Positions 1-8,833 of a stretch of 64,000 nucleotides of DNA are shown here, piece by piece. How positions within the stretch are numbered: position 1 is the first letter of the stretch; the number at the start of each line of letters is the position of its first letter. Below the pieces are notes generated by a model. It searched no databases. It was not told where the DNA came from and saw only the letters and a list, made by a program, of their open reading frames with translations. The stretch is from contig NZ_KI912155.1 in the NCBI RefSeq assembly GCF_000517125.1, forward strand, positions 2,522,696 to 2,586,695, read 5' to 3'. The translations under genes were made by a program, and so were the position numbers. The stretch comes from Arthrobacter sp. MA-N2. Its GTDB lineage: Bacteria; Actinomycetota; Actinomycetes; Actinomycetales; Micrococcaceae.

Positions 1-83
1 CGGGTGGACCCGATGGTCGCTCAACAGGAGCAACATGGCTCCTTCGCGCCCCTGAAATCCGCGGGATTCACGACGGGTTGGGG

Positions 84-89
84 TAGCGT
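84..89 (+). promoter_or_regulatory. -10 box for a leaderless ftsK mRNA
   Basis: TAGCGT ends 7 bases before the ATG at 97. The same arrangement recurs before many genes of this window and supports 97 rather than the upstream in-frame GTG at 4 as the start. Confidence 0.55.
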
Positions 90-96
90 GGCCGAT

Positions 97-2970
97 ATGG
101 CGACTCGTACTACCTCCGCGCCTAGAGGCAGCTCCAACAGCAAACCCGCCGGGGCAGGTTCACGTTCGGGCAGCGGCCGGACCCCGGCAAAGACCGGCAG
201 GAGCGGCACCGGCACGGCCCGCGGCAAGCAGGCCGCCGTCGTCGAACCCCAACAGCCATGGATCCTGCGGGCGATTGCCGGCGTCTGGCTGGGAATCGGG
301 CACGTGGTGGGTGCGGGCATTCGCCGGATCGGCTACGACGTCAGCAACCTGGAACCGGCGGACCGCCGGGACGGTGCGGCGCTTTTCAACCTCGCTCTCG
401 GCGTCTTTATCGCAACTTTCGCATGGTGGGGCTTTAAAGGCTGGTTCCCGGACGTTGTCTACGGCATCGTGAACGGCACCTTCGGCTGGGTATCCCTGCT
501 CTTGCCGCTCATGTTGTTCGTGTGCGCTTTCCGGCTCTTCCGGCAGCCGGCGGACAGCCGGGGCAACAATCGCGTAGGCATCGGATTCCTGATCATGGCG
601 TTCGCCGGCACCGGTTTGGCCCACATCCTCGGAGGTCAGCCGACTGTTGCCGATGGCTTTGACGGGCTCCGGCGGGCAGGCGGGATGCTAGGCTTCCTCG
701 CGGCGTCTCCACTTACCGCAATCCATCCCGCGGTGCCGGTGATGGTTTACGGCGGCTTGGCTTTCGTCTCCGTCCTGATCGTGACGGCGACGCCCTTCGG
801 GGCCATTCCGCGGCGTATTCGCGGTGCCTACGAGCACCTCATGGGCGTCGACCTGGTGGATACCGAAGCGCAGCGCGGAGATTCGCATGACCGCAGCTAC
901 CTCTACGAAAACGCGGCAACGGGGGCACCCCCGAAGAAGCGCCGTAAGCGCTTCTTCGGCAAGGATCACGACGACGCCACCCTTGAGGGCTATGTCGGCG
1001 ACGAGGCGTTCGAACACGCAATCGTCGACGACGACGTTCCTCCCGCAAACGGCGCGCCGTCCGTGCCGCCAGGGGTGCGCCGGCCCACTCAGGCCGAAAT
1101 CGCTGTCGAGAAGATCAAAGCCGCGCAGGGGCTGGGAACCCCGAAGGCGGTTGCGGACAACGCGACCGAAGCGATCCCCATGGTTGCGCCGACCGCCGCA
1201 CTATCCCCGGCTGCAGCCCCCGTGATCGTGCCTTCGGCGCCGGTCAGTCCGCCGCCGCCCCCCACGCCGATCCCGCAGCGGACCGAGCAACTGTCTCTCG
1301 CCGGCGACGTCACATACACCCTGCCCTCCTCGGACAACCTGACCCCGGGGTCCATCCCGAAGGAACGTACCGAAGCGAACGACGCCGTCGTAGCCGCCCT
1401 CACAGACACCATGCAGCAATTCAACGTGGACGCCACGGTCACCGGGTTCAGCCGCGGCCCCACCGTGACCCGCTACGAGATCGAACTCGCACCGGGCACC
1501 AAGGTGGAGCGCGTTACGGCTTTGTCGAAGAACATTTCCTATGCCGTGGCGTCGAGCGATGTCCGCATCCTCAGCCCCATCCCGGGCAAGTCCGCCATCG
1601 GTATCGAGATCCCTAATACGGACCGCGAAACCGTGTCCCTCGGCGATGTCCTGCGCAGCCAGAACGCGAGGCGGACAGACCATCCGATGGTGATGGGCGT
1701 CGGCAAGGACGTCGAGGGCGGCTATGTCGTGGCGAACCTCGCCAAGATGCCGCACTTGCTCGTTGCCGGTGCTACGGGTGCGGGTAAGTCATCGTTCGTG
1801 AACTCGATGATTACGTCCATCCTGATGCGGGCCACACCGGACGAAGTGCGCATGGTCATGGTGGACCCCAAGCGCGTGGAACTGACCGCCTATGAAGGTG
1901 TTCCGCACCTCATTACGCCTATCATCACCAATCCCAAGAAAGCCGCGGAAGCTCTCCAGTGGGTGGTCCGCGAAATGGACGCCCGCTACGACGACCTCGC
2001 CAACTACGGCTTCAAGCACATCGACGATTTCAATAAGGCGGTCCGCGCCGGCAAGGTGGTGCCGCCGGTCGACTCCAAGCGCATCATCAAGCCGTACCCG
2101 TATTTGTTGGTGATCGTCGACGAGCTCGCTGACCTCATGATGGTTGCCCCGCGCGACGTCGAAGACTCCATTGTCCGCATCACCCAGCTTGCCCGTGCCG
2201 CAGGTATCCACCTGGTCTTGGCCACCCAGCGTCCATCCGTCGACGTCGTCACTGGCCTCATCAAGGCGAACGTGCCGTCCCGCATGGCCTTTGCCACATC
2301 ATCCGTCACTGACTCCCGCGTGGTCCTGGACCAACCCGGCGCGGAGAAACTCATTGGCCAGGGTGACGCCCTGTTCCTGCCCATGGGTGCCTCGAAGGCC
2401 ATGCGCGTGCAGGGCGCCTGGGTCACGGAGTCCGAAATCCACCGGGTGGTTGAGCACGTCAAGGGCCAACTCAAGGCCGTGTATCGCGACGACGTGGCCC
2501 CCGAGGCGCAGAAGAAGCAGATCGACGATGATATCGGAGACGATCTCGAGGTCTTGCTTCAGGCCACCGAACTCGTGGTCACCACGCAGTTCGGTTCCAC
2601 CTCGATGTTGCAGCGCAAGCTCCGCGTCGGCTTCGCCAAGGCGGGCCGCCTCATGGACCTCCTGGAATCCCGCGGGGTCGTCGGACCGTCCGAAGGCTCC
2701 AAGGCCCGCGATGTCTTGGTCAAACCGGACGACCTCGCTCCCGTGTTGGCGGCCATGAAGGGCCAGGATGCTCCAGCCAGTCCCGATGCCCACACAGCTG
2801 CCTTGAGCGAGAACGCGAACGCGAATATCGCCGTCGGGGGCTACGCAGAGGACCTGGTCGCCACCGATCTTGAGAACCGGAAGCAAGCCAGGGACTACCA
2901 CGACGGAGCAGACGCCTCCGATGACGAAGACGATGCCGGCGAAGACGCCTGGTCCCTGACCGGACGGTAG
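97..2970 (+). CDS. ftsK: FtsK/SpoIIIE family DNA translocase
   Basis: This is the septal double-stranded DNA pump that moves chromosome ends and directs dimer resolution at division. From the ATG at 97 the protein has 957 residues. After a basic Ser/Gly/Lys-rich N-terminus come four membrane segments (about residues 95-235), then a Pro/Ala-rich linker and the motor. Walker A reads GATGAGKSS from residue 558 and a VDELADL Walker B lies near 675. The C-terminal gamma winged helix that reads polar sequences lies at about 820-880 (VTTQFGSTSMLQRKLRVGF). An in-frame GTG at 4 would add 31 residues unlike the family. The stop codon overlaps the -10 box of pgsA. Synteny with Mycobacterium (ftsK-pgsA-clgR) supports orthology. 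Confidence 0.95.
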   Translation: MATRTTSAPRGSSNSKPAGAGSRSGSGRTPAKTGRSGTGTARGKQAAVVEPQQPWILRAIAGVWLGIGHVVGAGIRRIGYDVSNLEPADRRDGAALFNLALGVFIATFAWWGFKGWFPDVVYGIVNGTFGWVSLLLPLMLFVCAFRLFRQPADSRGNNRVGIGFLIMAFAGTGLAHILGGQPTVADGFDGLRRAGGMLGFLAASPLTAIHPAVPVMVYGGLAFVSVLIVTATPFGAIPRRIRGAYEHLMGVDLVDTEAQRGDSHDRSYLYENAATGAPPKKRRKRFFGKDHDDATLEGYVGDEAFEHAIVDDDVPPANGAPSVPPGVRRPTQAEIAVEKIKAAQGLGTPKAVADNATEAIPMVAPTAALSPAAAPVIVPSAPVSPPPPPTPIPQRTEQLSLAGDVTYTLPSSDNLTPGSIPKERTEANDAVVAALTDTMQQFNVDATVTGFSRGPTVTRYEIELAPGTKVERVTALSKNISYAVASSDVRILSPIPGKSAIGIEIPNTDRETVSLGDVLRSQNARRTDHPMVMGVGKDVEGGYVVANLAKMPHLLVAGATGAGKSSFVNSMITSILMRATPDEVRMVMVDPKRVELTAYEGVPHLITPIITNPKKAAEALQWVVREMDARYDDLANYGFKHIDDFNKAVRAGKVVPPVDSKRIIKPYPYLLVIVDELADLMMVAPRDVEDSIVRITQLARAAGIHLVLATQRPSVDVVTGLIKANVPSRMAFATSSVTDSRVVLDQPGAEKLIGQGDALFLPMGASKAMRVQGAWVTESEIHRVVEHVKGQLKAVYRDDVAPEAQKKQIDDDIGDDLEVLLQATELVVTTQFGSTSMLQRKLRVGFAKAGRLMDLLESRGVVGPSEGSKARDVLVKPDDLAPVLAAMKGQDAPASPDAHTAALSENANANIAVGGYAEDLVATDLENRKQARDYHDGADASDDEDDAGEDAWSLTGR

Positions 2971-2973
2971 CCT
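2968..2973 (+). promoter_or_regulatory. -10 box for pgsA
   Basis: TAGCCT, whose first three bases are the ftsK stop codon, ends 6 bases before the GTG of pgsA. This suggests a leaderless internal promoter besides read-through from ftsK. Confidence 0.45.
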
Positions 2974-2979
2974 AGAGGG

Positions 2980-3582
2980 GTGACTACATCCGACGGCAGC
3001 AAAGCCGGTTTCAGCAGCTCCGATATCTGGAACCTGCCCAATCTCCTGACGATGCTTCGGATTGTCCTGGTCCCGTTCTTCGTCTGGTTCCTCCTGGCGG
3101 ACAACGGCCGGCATGGCATCTGGCGCTGGGCAGCCGTGCTCGCCTTCGCCGTCGCCATCTACACTGACAAGCTCGACGGCGACATCGCCCGCAGCCGCAA
3201 CCTCGTCACCAACTTCGGCAAGATCGCGGACCCCATTGCCGACAAATTGCTTATCGGATCGGCACTTGTGCTCTTATCAGTGCTGGGGGAGCTGCCGTGG
3301 TGGATCACCGTCCTCATCCTTGTGCGTGAATGGGGTATCACCGCCTTGCGTTTCTTTGTGATCCGCTATGGCGTCATGCCGGCTTCGCGCGGCGGCAAGC
3401 TCAAGACCGTGATCCAGACTGTCGCAATTTTCCTTTACATCCTGCCGTTGAATTCTTTCGCTCCGTGGCTCGTCAGCGTTGCGTTCTGGGTCATGATCGT
3501 TGCCCTCGCCATCACCCTGTGGACCGGGGTCGAATACGTCATCGAGGCCATCAAGCTCCGCACAGCCGGCAGGCGGCGATGA
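2980..3582 (+). CDS. pgsA: CDP-diacylglycerol-glycerol-3-phosphate 3-phosphatidyltransferase
   Basis: Makes phosphatidylglycerol phosphate from CDP-diacylglycerol and glycerol 3-phosphate at the membrane. The 200-residue protein has about five hydrophobic segments. It carries a CDP-alcohol phosphotransferase signature after the first of them: the D-G-x-x-A-R part is visible as LDGDIARSRN near residue 67, followed by FGKIADPIADK. The GTG start is set by NLPNLLTMLRI, where the family begins, a little downstream. It overlaps cinA by an ATGA junction, so the two are surely co-transcribed. Cardiolipin or phosphatidylinositol-phosphate synthases share the fold, but the sequence and context fit PgsA. 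Confidence 0.92.
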   Translation: MTTSDGSKAGFSSSDIWNLPNLLTMLRIVLVPFFVWFLLADNGRHGIWRWAAVLAFAVAIYTDKLDGDIARSRNLVTNFGKIADPIADKLLIGSALVLLSVLGELPWWITVLILVREWGITALRFFVIRYGVMPASRGGKLKTVIQTVAIFLYILPLNSFAPWLVSVAFWVMIVALAITLWTGVEYVIEAIKLRTAGRRR

Positions 3583-4082
3583 GCCGCGCCGTTGAGGAGG
3601 TGGCCGCGTCCGCCGTCTACGCTGCCATCGAGCGGGGCATCACCGTGGCTACCGCGGAATCCCTGACGGCCGGGCTGGTGGCCGCGACCCTCGCGGACAC
3701 TCCAGGGGCGTCAGGCATGCTCCAAGGCGGGGTGGTCGCCTATCAGAATTCGGTCAAAGCGGGGATCCTTGGTGTGTCCGGACAGTTGCTCTCCGCCGTC
3801 GGATCCGTCGACGCCGAGGTGGCGGCGGCCATGGCCGCCGGCGCCAGGCGCGCGTGCGGGGCCGACGTCGGAGTATCCACCACGGGGGTTGCGGGGCCTT
3901 TGCCGCACGACGGGAAAACCGTGGGTACCGTTTTCATTGGCGTCGCCACGTCGAGCGGAGCCGCGGCGCATTCCTATTCCTTTCGGGGGGATCGTCCGAG
4001 TATCCGTGCGCAGGCAACCGTGGCCGCACTGGAGCGCTTGCTGGAGTGCCTCGTCCGTGCCGACTTACCAGACGTAAAGTAG
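3579..4082 (+). CDS. cinA: CinA-type nicotinamide-nucleotide amidase
   Basis: A 167-residue stand-alone C-terminal CinA domain (PncC type), which deamidates nicotinamide mononucleotide in pyridine nucleotide salvage. Visible family motifs are ATAESLTAGLVAATL near the start, GGVVAYQNSVKAGILGV in the middle and GVSTTGVAGP later. The ATG overlaps the pgsA stop (ATGA). The open frame runs further upstream, but that part is antiparallel to pgsA coding and has no ribosome site. In Gram-positive bacteria CinA is often found near recA, as here (1.7 kb away). The N-terminal molybdopterin-like domain of long CinA proteins is absent. Confidence 0.9.
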   Translation: MSRAVEEVAASAVYAAIERGITVATAESLTAGLVAATLADTPGASGMLQGGVVAYQNSVKAGILGVSGQLLSAVGSVDAEVAAAMAAGARRACGADVGVSTTGVAGPLPHDGKTVGTVFIGVATSSGAAAHSYSFRGDRPSIRAQATVAALERLLECLVRADLPDVK

Positions 4083-4146
4083 CCGGGAACAAAAACAGTG
4101 GCCCAATAGTTGTTACATTGTGTCGCCTCGGAATGGCCGGGGCGCC

Positions 4147-4152
4147 TAGGAT
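4147..4152 (+). promoter_or_regulatory. possible -10 box upstream of clgR
   Basis: TAGGAT lies in the 224-base gap between cinA and clgR. No convincing -35 is seen. It would give a leader of about 150 bases. Confidence 0.3.
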
Positions 4153-4306
4153 GTAGAAAACAACGGTGCACCTGCACGGTGAACCGGACTTACGAGGGAG
4201 CAAGGCGATACAGATGGTTAAGCAGCCCGTATCCGTAAACGGCGTTGTCCGCTGGAAGGATGTGGGCTTGGCCGAGAAGGCACCGAGCGAACAGAAGGAG
4301 CGCAAA

Positions 4307-4666
4307 ATGGTTATTCTGCGTCACGAAATCGGTGATGTCCTGCGCGATGTCCGCCAGCGTCAGGGCCGCACGCTCCGCGAAGTCTCGCACAGCGCCCGCG
4401 TTTCCCTTGGCTACCTGAGCGAAGTTGAGCGTGGCCAGAAGGAAGCATCCTCAGAGCTGCTGTCCTCGATTTGCTCAGCTCTGGACGTTCCATTGTCCGG
4501 CATGCTCCGCGAGGTCAGTGACCGGGTTGCCGTCGCCGAAGGCGTCGCTGTTCCGGACACGGTCCCCCAGGAATTCGCCCAGCGCTATGGCCGCGATCTC
4601 GACCGCGAGCTCAGCGCCGAATTGAACGACGATTTCACCCAGGGCATGCTCTCCGGAGCACGCTAG
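4307..4666 (+). CDS. clgR: ClgR-like XRE-family transcriptional regulator
   Basis: A 119-residue helix-turn-helix activator resembling mycobacterial and corynebacterial ClgR, which controls Clp protease genes and stress functions. The HTH occupies about residues 8-62, with [18 protein letters not shown] and [19 protein letters not shown] matching ClgR closely. The tail is acidic and may carry turnover signals. I chose the ATG at 4307 because AAGGAG lies 6 bases upstream and the length matches ClgR (about 112 residues in M. tuberculosis). An in-frame ATG at 4214 would add 31 residues. Position downstream of pgsA matches Mycobacterium, but the pspA-like gene that follows there is missing; a MarR gene sits convergently instead. 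Confidence 0.85.
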   Translation: MVILRHEIGDVLRDVRQRQGRTLREVSHSARVSLGYLSEVERGQKEASSELLSSICSALDVPLSGMLREVSDRVAVAEGVAVPDTVPQEFAQRYGRDLDRELSAELNDDFTQGMLSGAR

Positions 4667-4692
4667 ACGGATATCGCCGAATACTTGAAGTA

Positions 4693-4728
4693 AAGAAGGA
4701 GGGCCTCCAGCTGGAGGCCCTCCTTCTT
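4693..4728. terminator. perfect 36-base palindrome, bidirectional terminator
   Basis: The 18 bases at 4693-4710 are the exact reverse complement of 4711-4728. The RNA from either strand forms a GC-rich hairpin with an A-rich entry and a U-rich exit (TTCTT on both strands). It lies between the converging clgR and marR-type genes and can serve both. Confidence 0.85.
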
Positions 4729-4759
4729 GGGTCTTTGTGGCTCGTGCGGATTCGTGGCC

Positions 4760-5257
4760 TCAGTCCTTGCCGGTTCCTTCGCCGTAAGCAGCGTTGAGCC
4801 GCTCAATGTAATCAGCCAGCGTCTGGATTTCTTCCAGCGGCCACTCACCCAGGCGTTCCCGGAAGACTTGCCGGCGTGCGTCCTGGACCTGATGCATCTT
4901 TTCCTCCCCCTTGGGGGTAAGTCGGATCGACTGGGCACGGCCGTCTTGGGGGTCGGCCTCCTTGTAGACCATCCCGATGCTCTCGAGGAACGCGATCTGA
5001 CGGCTCACCGAAGGCTTCCCGACGCCGATGCATGAGGCGAGCTCCGTCAGGCGAATGGGGCCCTCGTTGCGGATGATCGAGAGCAGTCCGTAAGCGGCTG
5101 GTTCCATGTCCGGATGGACCTGGCGAGATAACTGGTGCGATAGTGATCGTGCGCGCCGCCAGAACATGCTCAACTGGTGTTCCACCTGCTGGAGGGCGGC
5201 GTCAACATTGTCGCCTGCATCCAGCATCTCTGGTGCGTCGTCGGGAGTGTTGCTCAT
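4760..5257 (-). CDS. MarR-family transcriptional regulator
   Basis: A 165-residue winged-helix protein. The recognition-helix region is GPIRLTELASCIGVGKPSVS (about residues 68-87), followed by a wing with DPQDGRAQSIRLTPKGEE, the conserved D-x-R-A/D motif of MarR proteins. Helices at both ends would form the dimer interface. Typical members bind short palindromes and release them on ligand or redox signals; the target here is unknown. I chose the ATG at 5257 because a TAGAAT box ends 7 bases before it. The next in-frame ATG three codons upstream would fall inside the spacer. It converges on clgR across the palindromic terminator and diverges from the DUF3046-recA block. Confidence 0.88.
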   Translation of the reverse strand: MSNTPDDAPEMLDAGDNVDAALQQVEHQLSMFWRRARSLSHQLSRQVHPDMEPAAYGLLSIIRNEGPIRLTELASCIGVGKPSVSRQIAFLESIGMVYKEADPQDGRAQSIRLTPKGEEKMHQVQDARRQVFRERLGEWPLEEIQTLADYIERLNAAYGEGTGKD

Positions 5258-5264
5258 GACAACC

Positions 5265-5270
5265 ATTCTA
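5265..5270 (-). promoter_or_regulatory. -10 box for the MarR-family gene
   Basis: On the minus strand TAGAAT ends 7 bases before the ATG at 5257, indicating a leaderless transcript. Confidence 0.55.
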
Positions 5271-5298
5271 GAGTCCGGTCCCGTGAGAGACTCTATTG

Positions 5299-5538
5299 GT
5301 GCGAATCAGTGACTTCTGGCGGCTGATGGACGATGAATTCGGGGCTGGCTACTCCCGGGTCCTCAGCAGCTCTCTTATATTGGCCGGCGTCGGCGGCCGT
5401 ACGGCCGCCGACGCGCTGGCCGCGGGCTATAGCCCCCGCGACGTCTGGCTTGCCCTGTGCGAGGTCCAGGATGTTCCGCCGGAACGACGCCTCGGCAGGG
5501 ACGTCAAGCCTGCCGACAAGGGCCCAGGAACGTTCTGA
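5299..5538 (+). CDS. DUF3046 family protein
   Basis: A 79-residue soluble protein of unknown function that sits directly before recA in many actinobacteria (Rv2738c in M. tuberculosis). The family pattern is visible: an N-terminal FWRLMDDEFG, then GRTAADALAAGYSPRDVWLALCEVQDVP. The GTG at 5299 is preferred; a TTG one codon upstream is also possible. No ribosome site is evident. The constant position next to recA suggests, but does not show, a link to recombination. Confidence 0.8.
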   Translation: MRISDFWRLMDDEFGAGYSRVLSSSLILAGVGGRTAADALAAGYSPRDVWLALCEVQDVPPERRLGRDVKPADKGPGTF

Positions 5539-5572
5539 CTTCCAGTGCCCAGGGACACGCCAACAAATTTGT

Positions 5573-5588
5573 TCGAATATCTGTTCGG
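5573..5588 (+). promoter_or_regulatory. LexA operator (SOS box) of recA
   Basis: TCGAATATCTGTTCGG matches the actinobacterial/Gram-positive SOS box TCGAAC(N4)GTTCGA at 8 of 10 defined outer positions and in spacing. A TATGCT -10 box follows at 5596-5601, 17 bases after a weak -35 inside the box, so LexA binding would occlude the polymerase. Confidence 0.85.
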
Positions 5589-5595
5589 ATGAGGC

Positions 5596-5601
5596 TATGC
5601 T
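5596..5601 (+). promoter_or_regulatory. -10 box of the recA promoter
   Basis: TATGCT just downstream of the SOS box. The leader to the recA ATG is about 170 bases. Confidence 0.5.
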
Positions 5602-5777
5602 CCTTTCAGAGGAAAATTGACCCTAGCGGACCGGTTTTCGGCTCATTCGAAGCCCGTGGTTATCCACATAGACGAAGTCGCACGCAAAATTGTCAGCGGC
5701 CCGTACTAGCGTCGGATAAGACAGGAAAGCGGCCGTTCAGGCCAGTCCACAGCGAGAAAGCATCAGAGGTGTGAACC

Positions 5778-6824
5778 ATGGCGGCAAATCAGGATCGCGA
5801 GAAGGCGCTCGAGGCAGCGCTTGCCCAGATTGACAAGCAATTCGGCAAGGGTTCGGTCATGCGTCTGGGGGACGAAGTCCGGGCGCCTATCGAGGTCATT
5901 CCCACCGGTTCCATCGCCCTGGATGTCGCTCTTGGCATTGGTGGGCTGCCGCGCGGTCGTGTGGTGGAGATTTACGGCCCGGAATCCTCGGGTAAGACCA
6001 CTGTGGCACTGCATGCCGTGGCCAACGCCCAGCGTCAGGGCGGCATTGCAGCCTTCATCGACGCCGAGCACGCCCTCGATCCCGAATACGCCGCGAAACT
6101 GGGCGTTGACACCGACGCGCTGCTGGTTTCCCAGCCGGATACCGGTGAGCAGGCGCTCGAGATCATGGACATGCTGATCGGTTCGGGCTCCTTGGACGTC
6201 ATCGTGATCGACTCCGTCGCCGCCTTGGTTCCCCGCGCTGAAATCGAAGGCGAAATGGGCGACTCCCACGTCGGCCTCCAAGCCCGTCTGATGAGCCAGG
6301 CCCTCCGTAAGATCACCGGCCGGCTGAGCCAGACCAAGACCACCGCCATCTTCATCAACCAGCTCCGTGAAAAGATCGGCGTTTTCTTCGGTTCTCCTGA
6401 GACCACTACCGGTGGTAAGGCCCTGAAGTTCTATGCCTCCATCCGCATCGACGTCCGCCGCATCCAGACGCTGAAGGAAGGCTCGGATTCGGTAGGTAAC
6501 CGCACCAAGGCCAAGATCGTTAAAAACAAGATGGCTCCGCCCTTCAAGATCGCCGAGTTCGACATCATCTACGGCCAGGGCATTTCCCGTGAGGGCGGCA
6601 TTATCGATATGGGTGTCGAGCACGGCATCATCAAAAAGTCCGGTTCATGGTTCACCTATGACGGAGACCAGCTCGGGCAGGGTATGGAGAACTCCCGCCG
6701 CTTCCTGCGCGACAACCCGGAGTTGGCCGCGGACCTCGAGCGGCTCATCAAGGAAAAGCTTGGTGTCGGAGTCAAGCCTGCCGAAACCGAAACATCGCCG
6801 AAGTTGAAGGCCGTTGACGGCTAA
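5778..6824 (+). CDS. recA: recombinase RecA
   Basis: Strand-exchange ATPase and co-protease for LexA. The 348-residue length is normal. Walker A GPESSGKT lies at residues 67-74, Walker B in [12 protein letters not shown], and the L2 DNA-binding loop around [17 protein letters not shown] Lys/Ala/Glu-rich tail ends the protein. No intein is present, unlike M. tuberculosis RecA. The ATG follows an AGAGGTG ribosome site. Its last codons overlap the recX start, and an SOS box lies about 190 bases upstream, so recA-recX is expected to be induced by damage. Confidence 0.98.
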   Translation: MAANQDREKALEAALAQIDKQFGKGSVMRLGDEVRAPIEVIPTGSIALDVALGIGGLPRGRVVEIYGPESSGKTTVALHAVANAQRQGGIAAFIDAEHALDPEYAAKLGVDTDALLVSQPDTGEQALEIMDMLIGSGSLDVIVIDSVAALVPRAEIEGEMGDSHVGLQARLMSQALRKITGRLSQTKTTAIFINQLREKIGVFFGSPETTTGGKALKFYASIRIDVRRIQTLKEGSDSVGNRTKAKIVKNKMAPPFKIAEFDIIYGQGISREGGIIDMGVEHGIIKKSGSWFTYDGDQLGQGMENSRRFLRDNPELAADLERLIKEKLGVGVKPAETETSPKLKAVDG

Positions 6825-7440
6825 GCGCCAAGGCAAGTCTCAGTCCTCAAGGTCCTGTAGTCCGTCCGCGGATTCCTCCGTGGCATCAGACCCTGAAGCC
6901 AATCCGGAAGCGGTTGCACGGGCTATCGTCCTCCGTCAACTGACCAACTCGCCCAAAAGCAGGCTTCAGCTTGCGCGCAAACTGGCTGAGCGGAAGGTGC
7001 CGGAAGATGTGGCTGAAGCCGTGTTGGACCGTTTCGAGGAAGTCCGGCTCATCGATGACGCTGACTTCGCCGAGATGTGGGTCCGCAGCCGTTCCCAGTC
7101 GAGGAAACTCGCCCGGGGTGCCTTAAGACGCGAATTGGCGGACAAAGGCATCGACGCGGAAACAGCGGAGCAGGCGCTGGGCCAAGTGAGCGATGACGAC
7201 GAGCGAAATGCGGCAAGGGACTTGGTTGCCCGCCGGTTGAGGGCAGGCATCGACCTTTCCGACAGGACCGCGCGCGACAAGCAGACACGGCGGCTCGCGT
7301 CGATGCTTGCCCGCAAGGGCTACCAACCGTCAGCGGCGTTCCGGATTGTTGGCGAGGTCTTGGACGAAGCTTTGGCAGGGGAGGCCGAGTCCCGCCGCGC
7401 CGGTGGACCTAGTGGTCACGAGGCGCCCCGCATCAGCTAA
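6814..7440 (+). CDS. recX: RecX recombination regulator
   Basis: A 208-residue all-helical RecX protein that binds inside RecA filaments and limits their extension. The three-helix repeats are visible: [20 protein letters not shown], then a [13 protein letters not shown] block, then [11 protein letters not shown] at the end. The TTG at 6814 overlaps the recA stop by 11 bases and is preceded by GAAGG. A GTG at 6881 is an alternative that would remove a low-complexity N-terminus. Translational coupling to recA is typical for the pair. Confidence 0.9.
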   Translation: MTAKRQGKSQSSRSCSPSADSSVASDPEANPEAVARAIVLRQLTNSPKSRLQLARKLAERKVPEDVAEAVLDRFEEVRLIDDADFAEMWVRSRSQSRKLARGALRRELADKGIDAETAEQALGQVSDDDERNAARDLVARRLRAGIDLSDRTARDKQTRRLASMLARKGYQPSAAFRIVGEVLDEALAGEAESRRAGGPSGHEAPRIS

Positions 7441-7523
7441 ACCGGGTTGCTCTGGAAACTGAGAGCTGCCTGTGAGTATGGTCCCGGGCGGCGGGGTTAG
7501 CTGGGTTATTGACGGCTTTCGGC

Positions 7524-7529
7524 TAGGGT
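7524..7529 (+). promoter_or_regulatory. -10 box upstream of the lysozyme-like gene
   Basis: TAGGGT ends 7 bases before an in-frame GTG at 7537. Either the mRNA is leaderless from that GTG or it has a 33-base leader to the ATG at 7570. Confidence 0.45.
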
Positions 7530-7569
7530 TCTGGACGTGTGTTCCGGGTCGGGAAGCAGGTCAGATCCA

Positions 7570-8811
7570 ATGAAACCGTTGTCGTTACGGCTTTCGGCAA
7601 TCATTGTGCCCTTGCTTGTCGCGTCGCTTCTCCAAGCAGGCCCGGCCTCCGCGGACGACGATGCTCCGCCGTCGGGCTATCCCAGTTGGGCCGAGGTACA
7701 ACAGGCCCAAGGAAATGAAGCAGCGGCAAGCGCCGAAGTAGATCGTATCAACCAGTTACTGGTTGGCCTCCAGCAGAAGTCCGGTGAACTCGGTGCGGCA
7801 GCCATCAAGGCGGGAACCGAGTACGCGAAGGCCCACGACGCTCTGCAACATCAGGAGGCCGTGACGCAGAAACTTGCTGAGGCTTCCCAGCAAGCCAAGG
7901 CAAAATCGGACTCGCTGAAGAAGGCCACGTCTTCCCTCGTGGTGAAGGCATACGAGTCCGGTGGCTTCGATCCCGGTCCCTGGTCCCTTGCGAATGCCGC
8001 CATCGAACCAGACAACCTCCAGAGTTTCGCCTTGTTGAACAGGGTTCTGGATCGCACGGCTCAGCTGCACGATGATGCACTGAGCGCATCCCGGGCATCT
8101 GCGGCTGCAACTGCCCAGGAGCAGGCCGCCCGGGATGTTTTGGCCCAGTTGGACAGCGACGCCGCGGCAAAGGCCCAAGCCGCAGAGTCTGCCCGGCGCG
8201 CCGCCGAGGACAGCGTCGCCGCCACGGACGGCCAGCGACAGACCCTCGTTTCACAGCTCGCTTCCTTGACATCCACATCTGCCGCAGTTGCACAGAAATA
8301 CCAAGAGGGCCAGGCGGCGCTTGCCGCCTATCAGGCGGCCCAGGAAGCCAAAAGGGAGGCAGCGCAGCGCCAGGCGGAAGCCGACGCCGCGGCCGCAGCC
8401 AATAGGCAAGCCCAGCAGCCCCAGGCCCCCGTAGTCCCGATCAGCAGCGGAGGAGGCGGCGCGGGTCCCGGAGGCGGAGGAGGCAGCGGCGGAGGCGTGG
8501 CCAACGACCCTGCAGGTGCGCGGCAATATGCCTCCTCCCGGCTCGGTGCCTACGGTTGGGGTCAGGACCAAATGCAGTGCCTGTCCCAGCTGTGGACCCA
8601 GGAATCAAGCTGGATGACGGATGCCACCAACCCCAGCAGCGGTGCCTACGGCATCGCGCAGGCACTGCCACCGGACAAGTACTATTCGGCCGGCAGCGAC
8701 TGGCTCAGCAACTACCGGACCCAGATCGATTGGGGACTCGGTTATATCCGGGACCGCTACGGTTCTCCCTGCAACGCGTGGCAGCATGAGATGGGCTTCA
8801 ACTGGTACTAG
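7570..8811 (+). CDS. secreted coiled-coil protein with lysozyme-like C-terminal domain
   Basis: A 413-residue exported protein. A signal peptide (MKPLSLRLS, a hydrophobic core, cleavage near PASA-DD) is followed by about 240 residues of Ala/Gln/Glu-rich coiled coil. Then come a Gly/Pro linker and a C-terminal lytic-transglycosylase-like domain of about 90 residues. In that domain [12 protein letters not shown] carries the likely catalytic Glu and [10 protein letters not shown] is the usual substrate-side motif. The layout resembles actinobacterial peptidoglycan hydrolases whose coiled coil controls access to the wall. An upstream in-frame GTG at 7537 with a well placed -10 box may be the true start, adding 11 residues. 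It stands alone between recX and miaB. Confidence 0.8.
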   Translation: MKPLSLRLSAIIVPLLVASLLQAGPASADDDAPPSGYPSWAEVQQAQGNEAAASAEVDRINQLLVGLQQKSGELGAAAIKAGTEYAKAHDALQHQEAVTQKLAEASQQAKAKSDSLKKATSSLVVKAYESGGFDPGPWSLANAAIEPDNLQSFALLNRVLDRTAQLHDDALSASRASAAATAQEQAARDVLAQLDSDAAAKAQAAESARRAAEDSVAATDGQRQTLVSQLASLTSTSAAVAQKYQEGQAALAAYQAAQEAKREAAQRQAEADAAAAANRQAQQPQAPVVPISSGGGGAGPGGGGGSGGGVANDPAGARQYASSRLGAYGWGQDQMQCLSQLWTQESSWMTDATNPSSGAYGIAQALPPDKYYSAGSDWLSNYRTQIDWGLGYIRDRYGSPCNAWQHEMGFNWY

Positions 8812-8821
8812 CTTGAGGGGC

Positions 8822-8827
8822 TACCCT
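8822..8827 (+). promoter_or_regulatory. -10 box for miaB
   Basis: TACCCT ends 6 bases before the GTG at 8834, pointing to a leaderless mRNA and fixing the miaB start. Confidence 0.5.
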
Positions 8828-8833
8828 AGATGG

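Noticed and set aside
4166-4306. N-terminal extension of the ClgR-like protein from 4166 or 4214
   Set aside because: The ATG at 4307 has the best ribosome site and gives the length of known ClgR proteins. The 4214 start cannot be fully excluded.
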